Position numbers and translations under genes: made by a program. Positions 18,100-27,002 of a stretch of DNA of 64,000 bases are shown here, piece by piece. The stretch lies in contig NZ_JABWQX020000001.1 of NCBI RefSeq assembly GCF_014268655.2, positions 1,394,001-1,458,000 on the forward strand, written 5' to 3'. The notes under the pieces were generated by a model that worked only from the letters and a program-made list of their open reading frames with translations, ran no database searches and had not been told where the DNA came from. Source of the stretch: Pseudomonas marvdashtae (lineage in GTDB: Bacteria > Pseudomonadota > Gammaproteobacteria > Pseudomonadales > Pseudomonadaceae). Every line of letters starts with the position of its first letter. Positions within the stretch are counted from its first letter, which is position 1.

Positions 18100-18594
18100 A
18101 TGGACACCATGACCGAGAACGACTATCTGATTGCCTGGGGCCTCTACGCCTTCGCCGCCTTGGGCTGCCTGCTGGTATGGATGCGCATGACCCGCTTCAT
18201 GTGGCGCTGGTTGCGCGAGCCGCTGCGGCTGTTGATGGCGGTGCTGCTGTTCAGCCCGACCATCGTCGACCCGGTGAAGGAAAAGGTTGCGCCGGCGCTG
18301 GCGATTGTCGCCCTGGATGTGCTGTTCAAGGTTGGCAACAATCTCTGGCGCGCAGCGTCGGACCTGCTCATGTACGGCATGATCGCCTTCGGCCTCTACC
18401 TGATTGTCGTGCTGATCCGCTTCCCTATCGAACGTGCTTCAAAGGCCCGCAAGGAGCGAGCTGCCGCCGCGAAAGCCGCTGAGGCAGCCGAGCCTGACGA
18501 CGAACCGCCGTTCGGCGTCGCCGGCGATGACCGCTACGGTCGCCCGCCCGTGCCGAGCAACCCTCAGCGTTCGCGTATCGAACCGCGCCTGTAG
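18100..18594 (+). CDS. Conserved membrane protein, unknown function
   Basis: A 164-residue protein with three or four membrane segments (about 9-28, 40-58, 65-80 and 91-111) and a charged, Ala-rich cytoplasmic tail ([20 protein letters not shown]). This family is widespread in Pseudomonas without an assigned function. Two starts are possible, ATG at 18100 and 18109, and neither has a strong ribosome site. It is followed after 31 bases by the amidotransferase gene, with DUF2937 beyond, so the three may form one operon. Confidence 0.75.
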   Translation: MDTMTENDYLIAWGLYAFAALGCLLVWMRMTRFMWRWLREPLRLLMAVLLFSPTIVDPVKEKVAPALAIVALDVLFKVGNNLWRAASDLLMYGMIAFGLYLIVVLIRFPIERASKARKERAAAAKAAEAAEPDDEPPFGVAGDDRYGRPPVPSNPQRSRIEPRL

Positions 18595-18625
18595 CCAGGC
18601 CTCCCATTCCTTTGAGGGTTCGAGC

Positions 18626-19402
18626 ATGTGTGAATTATTGGGCATGAGTGCCAATGTGCCGACCGACATCGTGTTCAGTTTCACCGGTTTGATGCAACGC
18701 GGGGGCAAGACCGGACCGCATCGCGATGGCTGGGGGATCGCCTTCTATGAAGGCCGCGGCTTGCGCCTGTTCCAGGACCCGGCCGCGAGCAGCGAGTCGG
18801 AAGTGGCAAACCTGGTGCAGCGATATCCGATCAAGAGCGAAGTGGTGATCGGGCACATCCGCCAGGCCAACGTCGGCAAGGTCTGTCTCTCCAACACCCA
18901 CCCGTTCGTGCGCGAGTTGTGGGGGCGCAACTGGTGTTTCGCCCACAACGGCCAGCTCGCCGATTTCCAGCCGGGTGTGAGCTTCTACCGCCCCGTGGGC
19001 GATACCGACAGCGAAGCGGCTTTCTGTGATTTGCTCAACCGGGTGCGCCAAGCCTTTCCGGAACCGGTGGACGTGGAGCATTTATTGCCATCGTTGATCG
19101 AAGCCTGCAGCGAATATCGCAGCAAAGGCGTGTTCAATTGCCTGCTCAGCGACGGTGACTGGCTGTTCTGCTATTGCTCGACCAAACTGGCGCAGATCAC
19201 CCGGCGCGCGCCGTTCGGTCCGGCGCGGCTCAAGGATGTCGACGTGATTGTCGATTTCCAGGCCGAAACCACGCCCAACGACGTGGTCACGGTGATTGCC
19301 ACCGAACCCCTGACTGAAAACGAAACCTGGACCCGCTACGAACCGGGCCAATGGAGCCTGTGGCGACGCGGTGAATGCGTCAGCCACGGTCGGACCGAAT
19401 AA
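18626..19402 (+). CDS. Class II glutamine amidotransferase (YafJ-like)
   Basis: A 258-residue protein with an N-terminal-nucleophile GATase II fold. Cys-2 follows the initiator ([12 protein letters not shown]), and the glutamine-binding pieces [35 protein letters not shown] and GDTDSEAAF are all visible. No synthase or amide-acceptor domain follows, as in YafJ, so the acceptor is unknown. The ATG at 18626 is fixed by the need for Cys at position 2. DUF2937 follows after 12 bases. Confidence 0.9.
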   Translation: MCELLGMSANVPTDIVFSFTGLMQRGGKTGPHRDGWGIAFYEGRGLRLFQDPAASSESEVANLVQRYPIKSEVVIGHIRQANVGKVCLSNTHPFVRELWGRNWCFAHNGQLADFQPGVSFYRPVGDTDSEAAFCDLLNRVRQAFPEPVDVEHLLPSLIEACSEYRSKGVFNCLLSDGDWLFCYCSTKLAQITRRAPFGPARLKDVDVIVDFQAETTPNDVVTVIATEPLTENETWTRYEPGQWSLWRRGECVSHGRTE

Positions 19403-19414
19403 GGACGTCACGCT

Positions 19415-19957
19415 ATGTTGCTCAGTTATCTACGGTTGGTGTTGTTCGCGGTGGGCCTGCTGGTCGGGGTCCAGGTGCCAGGCTTTGTCAGCGACTATGC
19501 CAAGCGGGTCGAGGCTCACCTGATCGAGGCGCAAACCGGGCTCCAGGGTTTCCAGGGCACCGCGAATCAGTTTTTCAAGGGCGACATGCAAGCCCTGGTA
19601 GCGCATTACCGCGCCAGCGAAGACCCGATCTTTCGCAGCGATGCCGACAGCCTGAACACCTTGCTGGTGCGTCAGCAGGCGTTGGACAAGCAATTCCAGG
19701 CGATGCAAGGCCCGTGGTACATCCGCCTGCTGCAAGTGGCCTTGGCCGCCGACCCGGACATCCGCAAGGAAACCTGGAACGGCTACAGCTACCAGATCCT
19801 GCTGACCCCCGAGGCCATGATCTGGGGCATCAGCGGTGCCCTGTTGCTGTCGTTCGGCCTGGAATGCCTGTTCCGGTTGATCGACTGGGTCGTGCTGGGC
19901 GGCAAGCGCCTGCGCCAGAGCCGGCCAATCGAAGAGCGCGACCTGCGCGGGCTCTGA
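19415..19957 (+). CDS. DUF2937 family membrane protein
   Basis: A 180-residue protein with an N-terminal membrane anchor (LSYLRLVLFAVGLLVGVQVP), a soluble helical middle (about 28-130) and a C-terminal membrane segment (MIWGISGALLLSFGLECLF), the DUF2937 layout. The function of the family is unknown. It is probably cotranscribed with the amidotransferase 12 bases upstream. A REPIN follows directly. Confidence 0.85.
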   Translation: MLLSYLRLVLFAVGLLVGVQVPGFVSDYAKRVEAHLIEAQTGLQGFQGTANQFFKGDMQALVAHYRASEDPIFRSDADSLNTLLVRQQALDKQFQAMQGPWYIRLLQVALAADPDIRKETWNGYSYQILLTPEAMIWGISGALLLSFGLECLFRLIDWVVLGGKRLRQSRPIEERDLRGL

Positions 19958-19960
19958 CAG

Positions 19961-20105
19961 CGCTTTTCGTGGCGAGGGAGCTTGCTCCCGCTGGGCCGCG
20001 CAGCGGCCCCAAAACCAGACGCTGCGCAGTGTCAGGCTGATGATGCCCGGCCGTTTTGGGTCTGCTTCGCAGACCAGCGGGAGCAAGCTCCCTCGCCACA
20101 AAAGC
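19961..20105. repeat. REPIN (two inverted REPs)
   Basis: The outer arms CGCTTTT...AAAAGCG and GTGGCGAGGGAGCTTGCTCCCGCTGG / CCAGCGGGAGCAAGCTCCCT are inverted copies about 145 bp end to end, with a less conserved middle. This is the REP-doublet (REPIN) form that RAYT transposases are thought to move. Confidence 0.92.
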
Positions 20106-20267
20106 GGTCCGCCTTTCCTGGCGATGCTCCGCCCAATCAAATTTTTCTTATGACCCGGCCAAGGTTTTATTCGTTGGACGGGATCGGCTGCGCGCTCAAG
20201 AATCGGGGCAACGGTCTCCACGCCAGCGTCGTCGAGACTCACAACAATAAAACCGTGGAGAACCACC

Positions 20268-21554
20268 ATGAGTGCACCCGACACGCTCGGCGTCCCCCAG
20301 CCGCAGGCCCGTTCCGGCCCGTTCGACTGGTACCGCAACATCAACCAGCAGGAACGGCGCACGTTCTGGAGCTGCAAGATCGGTTATGCCCTGGACGGCA
20401 TGGACACGCAAATGCTCAGTTTCGTGGTGCCGACCCTGATCGCCATGTGGGGCATCACCACCGGTGAAGCGGGGCTGATCCACACCAGCACGCTGATCGC
20501 TTCGGCCATCGGCGGTTGGGTCGCGGGTATTCTCTCGGACCGCATCGGCCGGGTGCGCACCTTGCAACTGACGGTGTTGTGGTTCGCCTTCTTTACCTTC
20601 CTCTGCGGCTTCGCCCAGAACTACGAACAGTTGTTGATCGCCCGCACATTGATGGGTTTCGGCTTTGGCGGCGAGTGGACCGCCGGCGCGGTGTTGATGG
20701 GCGAGGTGATCCGCGCCAAGGACCGTGGCAAGGCGGTGGGCATGGTGCAATCGGGTTGGGCGCTGGGCTGGGGCATGACGGCGATTCTGTATGCGCTGTT
20801 GTTCTCGGTCTTGCCGCCGGAAGACGCTTGGCGCGCGTTGTTCATCCTCGGCATCGTGCCGGCGGTGTTCGTGATTTTCGTCCGCCGGTTGGTCAAGGAT
20901 CCGGAAATCTACAACCAGACCAAGGCCCGACTGACGCCGGAGAATCCGGCCAAGTTCTACGAGATCTTTGCCCCCGGCATCCTCTTCACCACCATCCGGG
21001 CTTCGCTGCTGACGACAGGCGCGTTGGGCGGTTACTACGCGATCACCTCCTGGCTGCCGACATTCCTGAAAAACGAGCGAGGTTTGAGCGTGCTGGGCAC
21101 CGGCGGATACCTGGCGATGGTTATCGTCGGTTCCTATGTGGGATACGTTATCAGCGCGTACTTGAGCGACATCCTCGGTCGCAAGAAAAACTTCGTCCTG
21201 TTCGCCGTCGGCTCATTCACGATCGTGCTGCTGTACACCCAAGTGCCGGTGAGTAATACCGTGATGCTTTGGCTGGGCTTCCCGCTGGGTTTCTTCGCTT
21301 CGGGAATGTTCAGCGGCATGGGCTCGTTCCTTACCGAGTTATTCCCGACCCGCATCCGGGGCTCGGGCCAGGGTTTCTGCTACAACATTGGCCGGGCAGT
21401 GGCGGCGCTGTTCCCTCTGTTGATTGGTATTCTCAGCCAGAAGGTGCCATTGAGCGTCGGTATCGGTGCGTTCGCGGCGGTGTCCTACGGAGTGGTGATC
21501 CTCGCGGCCCTGAGCCTGCCGGAAACCCAAGGCAAGCAGTTGGAAGCCGAGTAA
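20268..21554 (+). CDS. MFS transporter upstream of pxpABC
   Basis: A 428-residue major facilitator with about 12 membrane segments. The loop 2-3 motif is AGILSDRIGRVRTL, and ARTLMGFGFGGEWTAGAVLM is typical of the metabolite:H+ symporters (AAHS/sialate-like). The C-terminus SLPETQGKQLEAE is usual for the family. It lies 63 bases before pxpA on the same strand, so it may import a substrate of the 5-oxoprolinase system or a related organic acid; the substrate is not readable. Confidence 0.85.
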   Translation: MSAPDTLGVPQPQARSGPFDWYRNINQQERRTFWSCKIGYALDGMDTQMLSFVVPTLIAMWGITTGEAGLIHTSTLIASAIGGWVAGILSDRIGRVRTLQLTVLWFAFFTFLCGFAQNYEQLLIARTLMGFGFGGEWTAGAVLMGEVIRAKDRGKAVGMVQSGWALGWGMTAILYALLFSVLPPEDAWRALFILGIVPAVFVIFVRRLVKDPEIYNQTKARLTPENPAKFYEIFAPGILFTTIRASLLTTGALGGYYAITSWLPTFLKNERGLSVLGTGGYLAMVIVGSYVGYVISAYLSDILGRKKNFVLFAVGSFTIVLLYTQVPVSNTVMLWLGFPLGFFASGMFSGMGSFLTELFPTRIRGSGQGFCYNIGRAVAALFPLLIGILSQKVPLSVGIGAFAAVSYGVVILAALSLPETQGKQLEAE

Positions 21555-21617
21555 CTGATAACCTGTGGGGCCAAATGCCCCATAGCTAAAAAGAAAGAGC
21601 CTACAGGAGCGTTCACC

Positions 21618-22370
21618 GTGAACCGCCTGCTATTGAATTGCGACATCGGCGAAAGCTTCGGCAACTGGACCCTGGGTCTGGACGCCGAGGTGATGCCCTT
21701 TATCGATTGCGCCAACATCGCCTGCGGCTTCCATGCCGGCGACCCGAGCATCATGCGCAAGACCGTCAGCCTGGCCCTGAGCCATGGCGTACGGATCGGC
21801 GCGCACCCGGCCTATCAGGATCTGGCGGGCTTCGGCCGACGTTCCATGGCCTATGGCGCCCAGGAATTGCAGGACCTGCTGCACTATCAGGTCGGCGCCC
21901 TGGACGGTATCTGCCGCGCCCAAGGTGGTCGGGTCAGCTACGTCAAACCCCACGGCGCGATGTACAACGACATGATGGCCAACCCGGCGCAACTGCGCGC
22001 GGTAATCCAGGCAGTCGCCGCTTATGACCGGCAATTGCCGTTGATGCTGATGGCGACTCGGGACAACAGCGCCGCCCAAGCCTTGGGCGATGAGTATGGC
22101 TTGACGCTGTGGTTCGAGGCCTTCGCCGACCGAGCCTATGACAGTGCCGGTCACCTGGTTTCCAGGCAATTGCCCGGGGCGGTGCATCACGATCCCGAGA
22201 TCATCATCGGGCAGGCCCTGACCATCGCCCGCGGCGATGCGCTAACGGCCAGCGATGGCAGCCCCTTGAATCTGCACGCCAACACCTTGTGCGTGCATGG
22301 CGACAACGCCAGTTCCGTAGCCGCCGTGCAGCGTATCCGCCAGGCCCTGGATGGGCAGAACGCGCCATGA
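21618..22370 (+). CDS. pxpA: 5-oxoprolinase subunit A (LamB/YcsF family)
   Basis: A 250-residue subunit of the ATP-dependent 5-oxoprolinase, which opens 5-oxoproline (pyroglutamate) to glutamate. The family signature is [20 protein letters not shown], then [15 protein letters not shown] and [18 protein letters not shown], with [11 protein letters not shown] later. The start is GTG at 21618, with ACAGGAGCG upstream. The stop overlaps the pxpB start (ATGA). Confidence 0.93.
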   Translation: MNRLLLNCDIGESFGNWTLGLDAEVMPFIDCANIACGFHAGDPSIMRKTVSLALSHGVRIGAHPAYQDLAGFGRRSMAYGAQELQDLLHYQVGALDGICRAQGGRVSYVKPHGAMYNDMMANPAQLRAVIQAVAAYDRQLPLMLMATRDNSAAQALGDEYGLTLWFEAFADRAYDSAGHLVSRQLPGAVHHDPEIIIGQALTIARGDALTASDGSPLNLHANTLCVHGDNASSVAAVQRIRQALDGQNAP

Positions 22371-23071
22371 AGCCGCGCTTGGAAGTGGTGGCGGTGGACT
22401 GCCTGATGGTTCGCCTGTTCGATGAGATCGCCGAGACCAACATGCCGTGGATGCTCGCCGCCAGCGAGCGTTTGCGTGAGGTTTTTGCCGGCGACTTGAT
22501 CGACCTGGTGCCGTCCTACACCACGCTGATGGTGCATTACGATTTGCTGGCCCTGACGCCGACCCAGGCTCGCGAGCTGATCGGCGAGGCGCTGAACAAT
22601 CTTTCGCCGGACGCCGGCTCTGTCGGTCAATGCCATGTGTTGCCGGTGTGGTACGACCTTAGCGTCGGGCCTGAGCTGGTCCTGCTATCGAGCCGCAGCG
22701 GGTTGACGGTGGAGCAAGTGATCCGTCGCCACACCGAGCGTGAGTACCAAGTGTTTGCCCTGGGTTTCGCGCCGGGCTTCGCCTTCATGGGGCTGGTTGA
22801 CGAAGAACTGGCCGCGCCGCGCCTCGATACGCCGCGCAAGCGGGTGGCAGCGGGCAGCGTGGGCATCGCCGAGCGCCAGACCGCGGCGTACCCGGTGGTC
22901 TCGCCCGGCGGCTGGAACCTGATCGGTCGCACCCCGGCCAGACTGTTCGACCGTGAGCGCGACGGCTACAGCTTGATGCGACCCGGCGACACGGTGCGTT
23001 TTGCCGCCATCGATCACGCTGAATTCATCGCCCTGGGCGGCGACGACAGCCCGTTGGAGGTCCAGGCATGA
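22367..23071 (+). CDS. pxpB: 5-oxoprolinase subunit B (KipI family)
   Basis: A 234-residue PxpB/KipI-family protein. The segment [20 protein letters not shown] and [20 protein letters not shown] are characteristic, as is the final [17 protein letters not shown]. It forms a complex with PxpC. The ATG at 22367 overlaps the pxpA stop by 4 bases; the longer open frame from 22289 lies inside pxpA and is not the start. KipI of Bacillus inhibits a sporulation kinase, but the pxp context decides the role here. Confidence 0.93.
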   Translation: MKPRLEVVAVDCLMVRLFDEIAETNMPWMLAASERLREVFAGDLIDLVPSYTTLMVHYDLLALTPTQARELIGEALNNLSPDAGSVGQCHVLPVWYDLSVGPELVLLSSRSGLTVEQVIRRHTEREYQVFALGFAPGFAFMGLVDEELAAPRLDTPRKRVAAGSVGIAERQTAAYPVVSPGGWNLIGRTPARLFDRERDGYSLMRPGDTVRFAAIDHAEFIALGGDDSPLEVQA

Positions 23072-23988
23072 GTCGTTTGTTGATCGAGGCCAGCACACCG
23101 CTGTGCCTGTTGCAGGACACCGGCCGTTTCGGCGTAAGGCACTTGGGCGTGACCCAGGGCGGGGCGGCGGACTGGCTGTCGATGAGCTGGGCCAATTGGA
23201 TGTTGGGCAACGCGCCCGACGCGGCGGTGGTGGAAATCACCCTCGGCGGCTTTACCGTGGTGGCCGAGGAAGATTGCGTGCTGGCGCTGGCCGGGGCTGA
23301 TCTGGGCGCGCGGGTGGATGGCCAGGCGGTGGCGTCGTGGCGGTTTTTTAGCCTGCGCCGAGGCCAGACCCTGGCGCTCACCCAACCGGTGCTTGGCGCC
23401 CGGGCTTACCTGGCGGCGCCCGGCGGGTTCGACGCGCCCGCGGTGCTGGGCAGCCGGGCGACGGTGGTGCGCGAAGAACTGGGTGGCCTGGATGGGCGGG
23501 GGCGGGCGTTGAGTCGCGGCGAACACTTGAGTTATTCAGGCGCGGCGACGCCTCGGCCCATGCCGTACGCGCTGATTCCAGATTTTCAACAAGCGCAGCC
23601 GCTGGACCTGATCCTCGGCGCGCAGAATGGCGCGTTCAGTGGACGCAGCCTGTTCGATGCGTTCAACACTGCGTGGACGCTGGACAGTCGCGCCGATCGC
23701 ATGGGCATGCGCTTGCTGGGCACGGCGCTGGAATATCAGGGGCCGGCGATGATTTCCGAGGGCATTCCGCTGGGGGCCGTGCAGGTGCCGCCGGACGGCC
23801 AGCCGATCGTGCTGCTCAACGATCGGCAAACCATCGGCGGCTATCCGCGCCTGGGCGCCCTGACACCGCTGTCCCTGGCCCGGCTGGCGCAATGCCTGCC
23901 GGGGGCGCAGGTGCAGTTGCGGCCGGTGGTGCAGGAGGTTGCGCATCGGCAGCAGGTTGAATGTCTTCAGGCGTTCTTGAGGGGTTGA
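23068..23988 (+). CDS. pxpC: 5-oxoprolinase subunit C (KipA/biotin-dependent carboxyltransferase-like)
   Basis: A 306-residue PxpC/KipA-family protein. The start region LLQDTGRFGVRHLGVTQGGA is the family signature; ARAYLAAPGGFDAPAVLGSR and VPPDGQPIVLLNDRQTIGGY are further markers. With PxpB it catalyses the ATP-dependent step. It overlaps the pxpB stop by ATGA, completing a three-gene coupled operon. The annotation as allophanate hydrolase subunit 2 sometimes given to this family would be misleading here. Confidence 0.93.
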   Translation: MSRLLIEASTPLCLLQDTGRFGVRHLGVTQGGAADWLSMSWANWMLGNAPDAAVVEITLGGFTVVAEEDCVLALAGADLGARVDGQAVASWRFFSLRRGQTLALTQPVLGARAYLAAPGGFDAPAVLGSRATVVREELGGLDGRGRALSRGEHLSYSGAATPRPMPYALIPDFQQAQPLDLILGAQNGAFSGRSLFDAFNTAWTLDSRADRMGMRLLGTALEYQGPAMISEGIPLGAVQVPPDGQPIVLLNDRQTIGGYPRLGALTPLSLARLAQCLPGAQVQLRPVVQEVAHRQQVECLQAFLRG

Positions 23989-24040
23989 AAAGCTTCGCGA
24001 TCCGCCGGGGTCGCGAAGAGACATCACTGGCGCGAAGTGC

Positions 24041-25219
24041 TTATTTGGAGAGAAACCGCATCCCTTCTTCCAAGCCTCGCAAGGTCAGCGGATACATCCG
24101 GTCTTCCACCAACTCCCGCACGATGTTGGTCGAGGCGGTATAACCCCAGGTGTCCTTCGGGTACGGATTGATCCAGATGAGCTTCTTGTATTTCTCCATG
24201 AAGCGCTGCATCCACACATAACCGGCTTCTTCGTTCCAGTGCTCGACGCTGCCGCCGGCCTGGGTGATTTCGTAAGGGGCCATGGCGGCGTCGCCGATGA
24301 AGATTACTTTGTAGTCGGCGCCGTACTTGTGCAGCAAGTCCTGGGTCGATGTGCGCTCCGAGGTGCGGCGCAGGTTGTTCTTCCACACCGATTCGTAGAC
24401 GAAGTTGTGGAAGTAGAAGTACTCCAGGTGCTTGAACTCGGTCTTGCAGGCCGAGAACAGTTCTTCGCAGATTTTCACGTGGGCATCCATCGAGCCGCCG
24501 ATGTCGAACAGCAGCAAGAGCTTGACGGTGTTGCGTCGCTCGGGGCGCATCTGGATGTTCAGCAGGCCGGCGTCCCGGGCGGTGTGGTCGATGGTGCCGT
24601 CGATGTCCAACTCTTCGGCCGCACCTTGGCGAGCAAATTTGCGCAGGCGTCGCAGGGCGATCTTGATGTTGCGGGTGCCCAGTTCGACCTGGTCGTCGAG
24701 GTTCTTGTACTCGCGCTGGTCCCAGACCTTCACGGCCTTGCCCTGGCGCTTGCCGGCGTCGCCGACACGGATGCCCTCGGGGTTGAAACCGCCGGAGCCG
24801 AACGGACTGGTGCCGCCGGTGCCGATCCACTTGTTGCCGCCAGCGTGGCGTTCCTTCTGTTCCTCCAGGCGCTTCTTGAACTCTTCGATCAGTTTGTCCA
24901 GGCCACCGAGGGACTGGATTTGAGCCCGTTCTTCATCGGTCAGCGAGCGCTCGAACTCCTTGCGCAACCAGTCTTCGGGAATCAGCGCCTGGAGGTGATC
25001 GTCGAGTTTTTCCAGGCCGTTGAAGTAGGCGGCAAACGCCCGGTCGAATTTATCGAAATGCCGTTCGTCCTTCACCAGGATCGCTCGGGACAGGTAGTAG
25101 AACTCATCCATGTCGGCAAAGATCACCCGCTGTTTCAGCGCGTTGATCAGGTCCAGCAATTCACGCACCGACACGGGCACCTTGGCGGCGCGCATCTCAT
25201 TGAACAGGTTTAGCAGCAT
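24041..25219 (-). CDS. VWA domain protein (CoxE-like)
   Basis: A 392-residue cytoplasmic protein. A helical N-terminal part (about 1-190) includes the Gly-rich stretch GTGGTSPFGSGGFNPEGIRV; a von Willebrand A domain follows (about 215-380) with a MIDAS-like DIGGSMDAHVK, one residue off the usual DxSxS. It lies 34 bases after the MoxR ATPase on the same strand. MoxR-VWA pairs are thought to act as metal-insertion or assembly chaperones; the client here is not indicated by the neighbours. Confidence 0.9.
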   Translation of the reverse strand: MLLNLFNEMRAAKVPVSVRELLDLINALKQRVIFADMDEFYYLSRAILVKDERHFDKFDRAFAAYFNGLEKLDDHLQALIPEDWLRKEFERSLTDEERAQIQSLGGLDKLIEEFKKRLEEQKERHAGGNKWIGTGGTSPFGSGGFNPEGIRVGDAGKRQGKAVKVWDQREYKNLDDQVELGTRNIKIALRRLRKFARQGAAEELDIDGTIDHTARDAGLLNIQMRPERRNTVKLLLLFDIGGSMDAHVKICEELFSACKTEFKHLEYFYFHNFVYESVWKNNLRRTSERTSTQDLLHKYGADYKVIFIGDAAMAPYEITQAGGSVEHWNEEAGYVWMQRFMEKYKKLIWINPYPKDTWGYTASTNIVRELVEDRMYPLTLRGLEEGMRFLSK

Positions 25220-25253
25220 GGCAATCGCCCTCGCTCTTGTTAGACGAAGAGGA

Positions 25254-26099
25254 TCAGCGAGTGCCGCGACGGCTCATGAACGCCAGGCGTTCGAGCAATT
25301 GCACGTCCTGCTCGTTCTTGACCAGGGCACCGGCCAGCGGCGGAATGGCCTTGGTCGGATCACGCTCGCGCAGCACCGCTTCGCCGATGTTGTCGGCCAT
25401 CAGCAGCTTGAGCCAGTCCACCAGTTCGGAGGTGGAAGGTTTTTTCTTCAGGCCCGGCACCTTGCGTACGTCGAAAAACACGTCCAGCGCTTCGCTGACC
25501 AGGTCTTTCTTGATGTCCGGGTAATGCACATCGACGATTTTTTGCAGGGTGACGCGGTCGGGGAAGGCGATGTAGTGGAAGAAGCAGCGGCGCAGGAAGG
25601 CGTCCGGCAGTTCTTTTTCGTTGTTGGAGGTAATGATGATGATCGGGCGCTGCTTGGCCTTGATGGTTTCGTCGGTCTCGTAGATGTAGAACTCCATCTT
25701 GTCGAGTTCCTGGAGCAGGTCGTTGGGGAACTCGATGTCGGCCTTGTCGATCTCGTCGATCAGCAGGATTACCCGCTCCTCGGATTCAAACGCTTCCCAG
25801 AGCTTGCCTTTCTTCAAGTAGTTGCGCACGTCATGGACTTTGTCTACGCCCAATTGCGAGTCCCGCAGGCGGCTGACCGCGTCGTACTCGTACAAGCCCT
25901 GGTGAGCCTTGGTGGTTGACTTGATGTGCCAAGTGATCAGGCGCGCGCCGAAGGACTCGGCCAGTTGTTCGGCAAGCATGGTCTTGCCGGTGCCCGGTTC
26001 GCCCTTGACCAGCAGCGGCCGCTCCAGGGTGATGGCTGCGTTCACGGCCAGTTTCAGGTCATCGGTGGCCACGTAGGCGCGGGTGCCTTCGAACTTCAT
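25254..26099 (-). CDS. MoxR family AAA+ ATPase
   Basis: A 281-residue AAA+ ATPase. Walker A is LLVKGEPGTGKTMLAEQLAE (about 28-47), Walker B is RVILLIDEIDKADIEFPNDL, and the sensor 1 Asn lies in IIIITSNNEKELPDAFLRR. The C-terminal lid is short, as in the CoxD-like group. It is the first gene of a two-gene unit with the VWA protein. GAGGAAATACCG precedes the ATG. Confidence 0.93.
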   Translation of the reverse strand: MKFEGTRAYVATDDLKLAVNAAITLERPLLVKGEPGTGKTMLAEQLAESFGARLITWHIKSTTKAHQGLYEYDAVSRLRDSQLGVDKVHDVRNYLKKGKLWEAFESEERVILLIDEIDKADIEFPNDLLQELDKMEFYIYETDETIKAKQRPIIIITSNNEKELPDAFLRRCFFHYIAFPDRVTLQKIVDVHYPDIKKDLVSEALDVFFDVRKVPGLKKKPSTSELVDWLKLLMADNIGEAVLRERDPTKAIPPLAGALVKNEQDVQLLERLAFMSRRGTR

Positions 26100-26267
26100 C
26101 GGTATTTCCTCGAACGGTGTCGCCGGCCCGGCGAGGCAAGGCGCGCGAAATAGATATCGTGCCCGACTATAACGCGAGCCCCCGCCGACTGTGAACGCAG
26201 ACGCTGTATTCAGTCTCTGAATGGGGCGTCACATGTTGACTCAGTCTCGGCCGCTTGCCAGTATTGC

Positions 26268-26288
26268 GTATCGCCAATTTGGCGATAC
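26268..26288. promoter_or_regulatory. 21-bp perfect inverted repeat (possible operator)
   Basis: GTATCGCCAA-T-TTGGCGATAC is a perfect 10-bp inverted repeat with one central base in the 402-bp gap between the MoxR gene and the DUF2442-HTH gene. It may be an operator. The rest of the gap (26100-26267 and 26289-26320) shows nothing clear apart from the REPIN that follows. Confidence 0.4.
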
Positions 26289-26320
26289 AGTTCCGGATTC
26301 ATACTTTTCTAACGGTCAGC

Positions 26321-26426
26321 CGCACTTGTGGCGAGGGAGCTTGCTCCCGCTCGAGTGCGCAGCGCTCGCAGGCTTTTAGGGCCGCTTCGCGGCCCAGCGG
26401 GAGCAAGCTCCCTCGCCACAAGTGCG
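26321..26426. repeat. REPIN (two inverted REPs)
   Basis: CGCACTTGTGGCGAGGGAGC at the left is mirrored by GAGCAAGCTCCCTCGCCACA and AGTGCG at the right; the outer flanks match perfectly. The short middle includes the hairpin GGCCGCTTCGCGGCC. It is about 106 bp in all. Confidence 0.92.
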
Positions 26427-26501
26427 CTACACGTAAGCCATGTGTTGGTCGTTGGACTGGGTCAGGGCTCATCAGGCGCAACTGCTGGAGGATTGGCAAC
26501 G

Positions 26502-27002
26502 ATGCTACCCATGAAACGACCGCGGCTATTGGCCGTGCAGCCTTTATTACCGTGCATTCTCGAACTGACTTTTATCGATGGTCAGCAACTGACGCTGGAC
26601 CTGAGCGCCGATGTGCAACATTTTCCGGGCCTGCGACCTTTGCTGGAGGAGGGCGCGTTTGAAGGCGCGGTGCTGGGTGACGACGGCTGGAGCGTCGAGT
26701 GGCCGGCGCTGGATATTCAGATCGGCGCCGACACTTTGTACCTGGATGCGCTGGCGCAGAATGCAGAAGATGAAAACACCCGCATCTTCATCAGTTGGCG
26801 CGCCCGCACCGGCTTGCCGTTGAACCAGGCGGCCGAAGCGCTGGGGGTCAGCGCCCGTAGCATCAGCCGCTACAGCAGTGGCCGCGAGGCGGTGCCGCGT
26901 TCGCTGGCCCTGGCCTGCCTGGGCTGGGACTCGCTGCAACGCACCACAGCCGTAGCGGCGGCGGAGCAGAGCGGCCGCTACACCGTCACCCGCAAGCCTT
27001 AA
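26502..27002 (+). CDS. DUF2442 and helix-turn-helix protein
   Basis: A 166-residue protein. The first part (about 15-85) resembles DUF2442 (LELTFIDGQQLTLDLSADVQ, then LGDDGWSVEWPALDIQIGAD); the second is a Cro/CI-type helix-turn-helix (LPLNQAAEALGVSARSISRY, with SSGREAVP next). DUF2442 proteins often pair with DUF4160 proteins in toxin-antitoxin-like modules, but no partner is present here. I chose the ATG at 26502, with GGAGGA 10 bases upstream. The stop overlaps the convergent DUF748 gene at TTAA. Confidence 0.72.
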   Translation: MLPMKRPRLLAVQPLLPCILELTFIDGQQLTLDLSADVQHFPGLRPLLEEGAFEGAVLGDDGWSVEWPALDIQIGADTLYLDALAQNAEDENTRIFISWRARTGLPLNQAAEALGVSARSISRYSSGREAVPRSLALACLGWDSLQRTTAVAAAEQSGRYTVTRKP

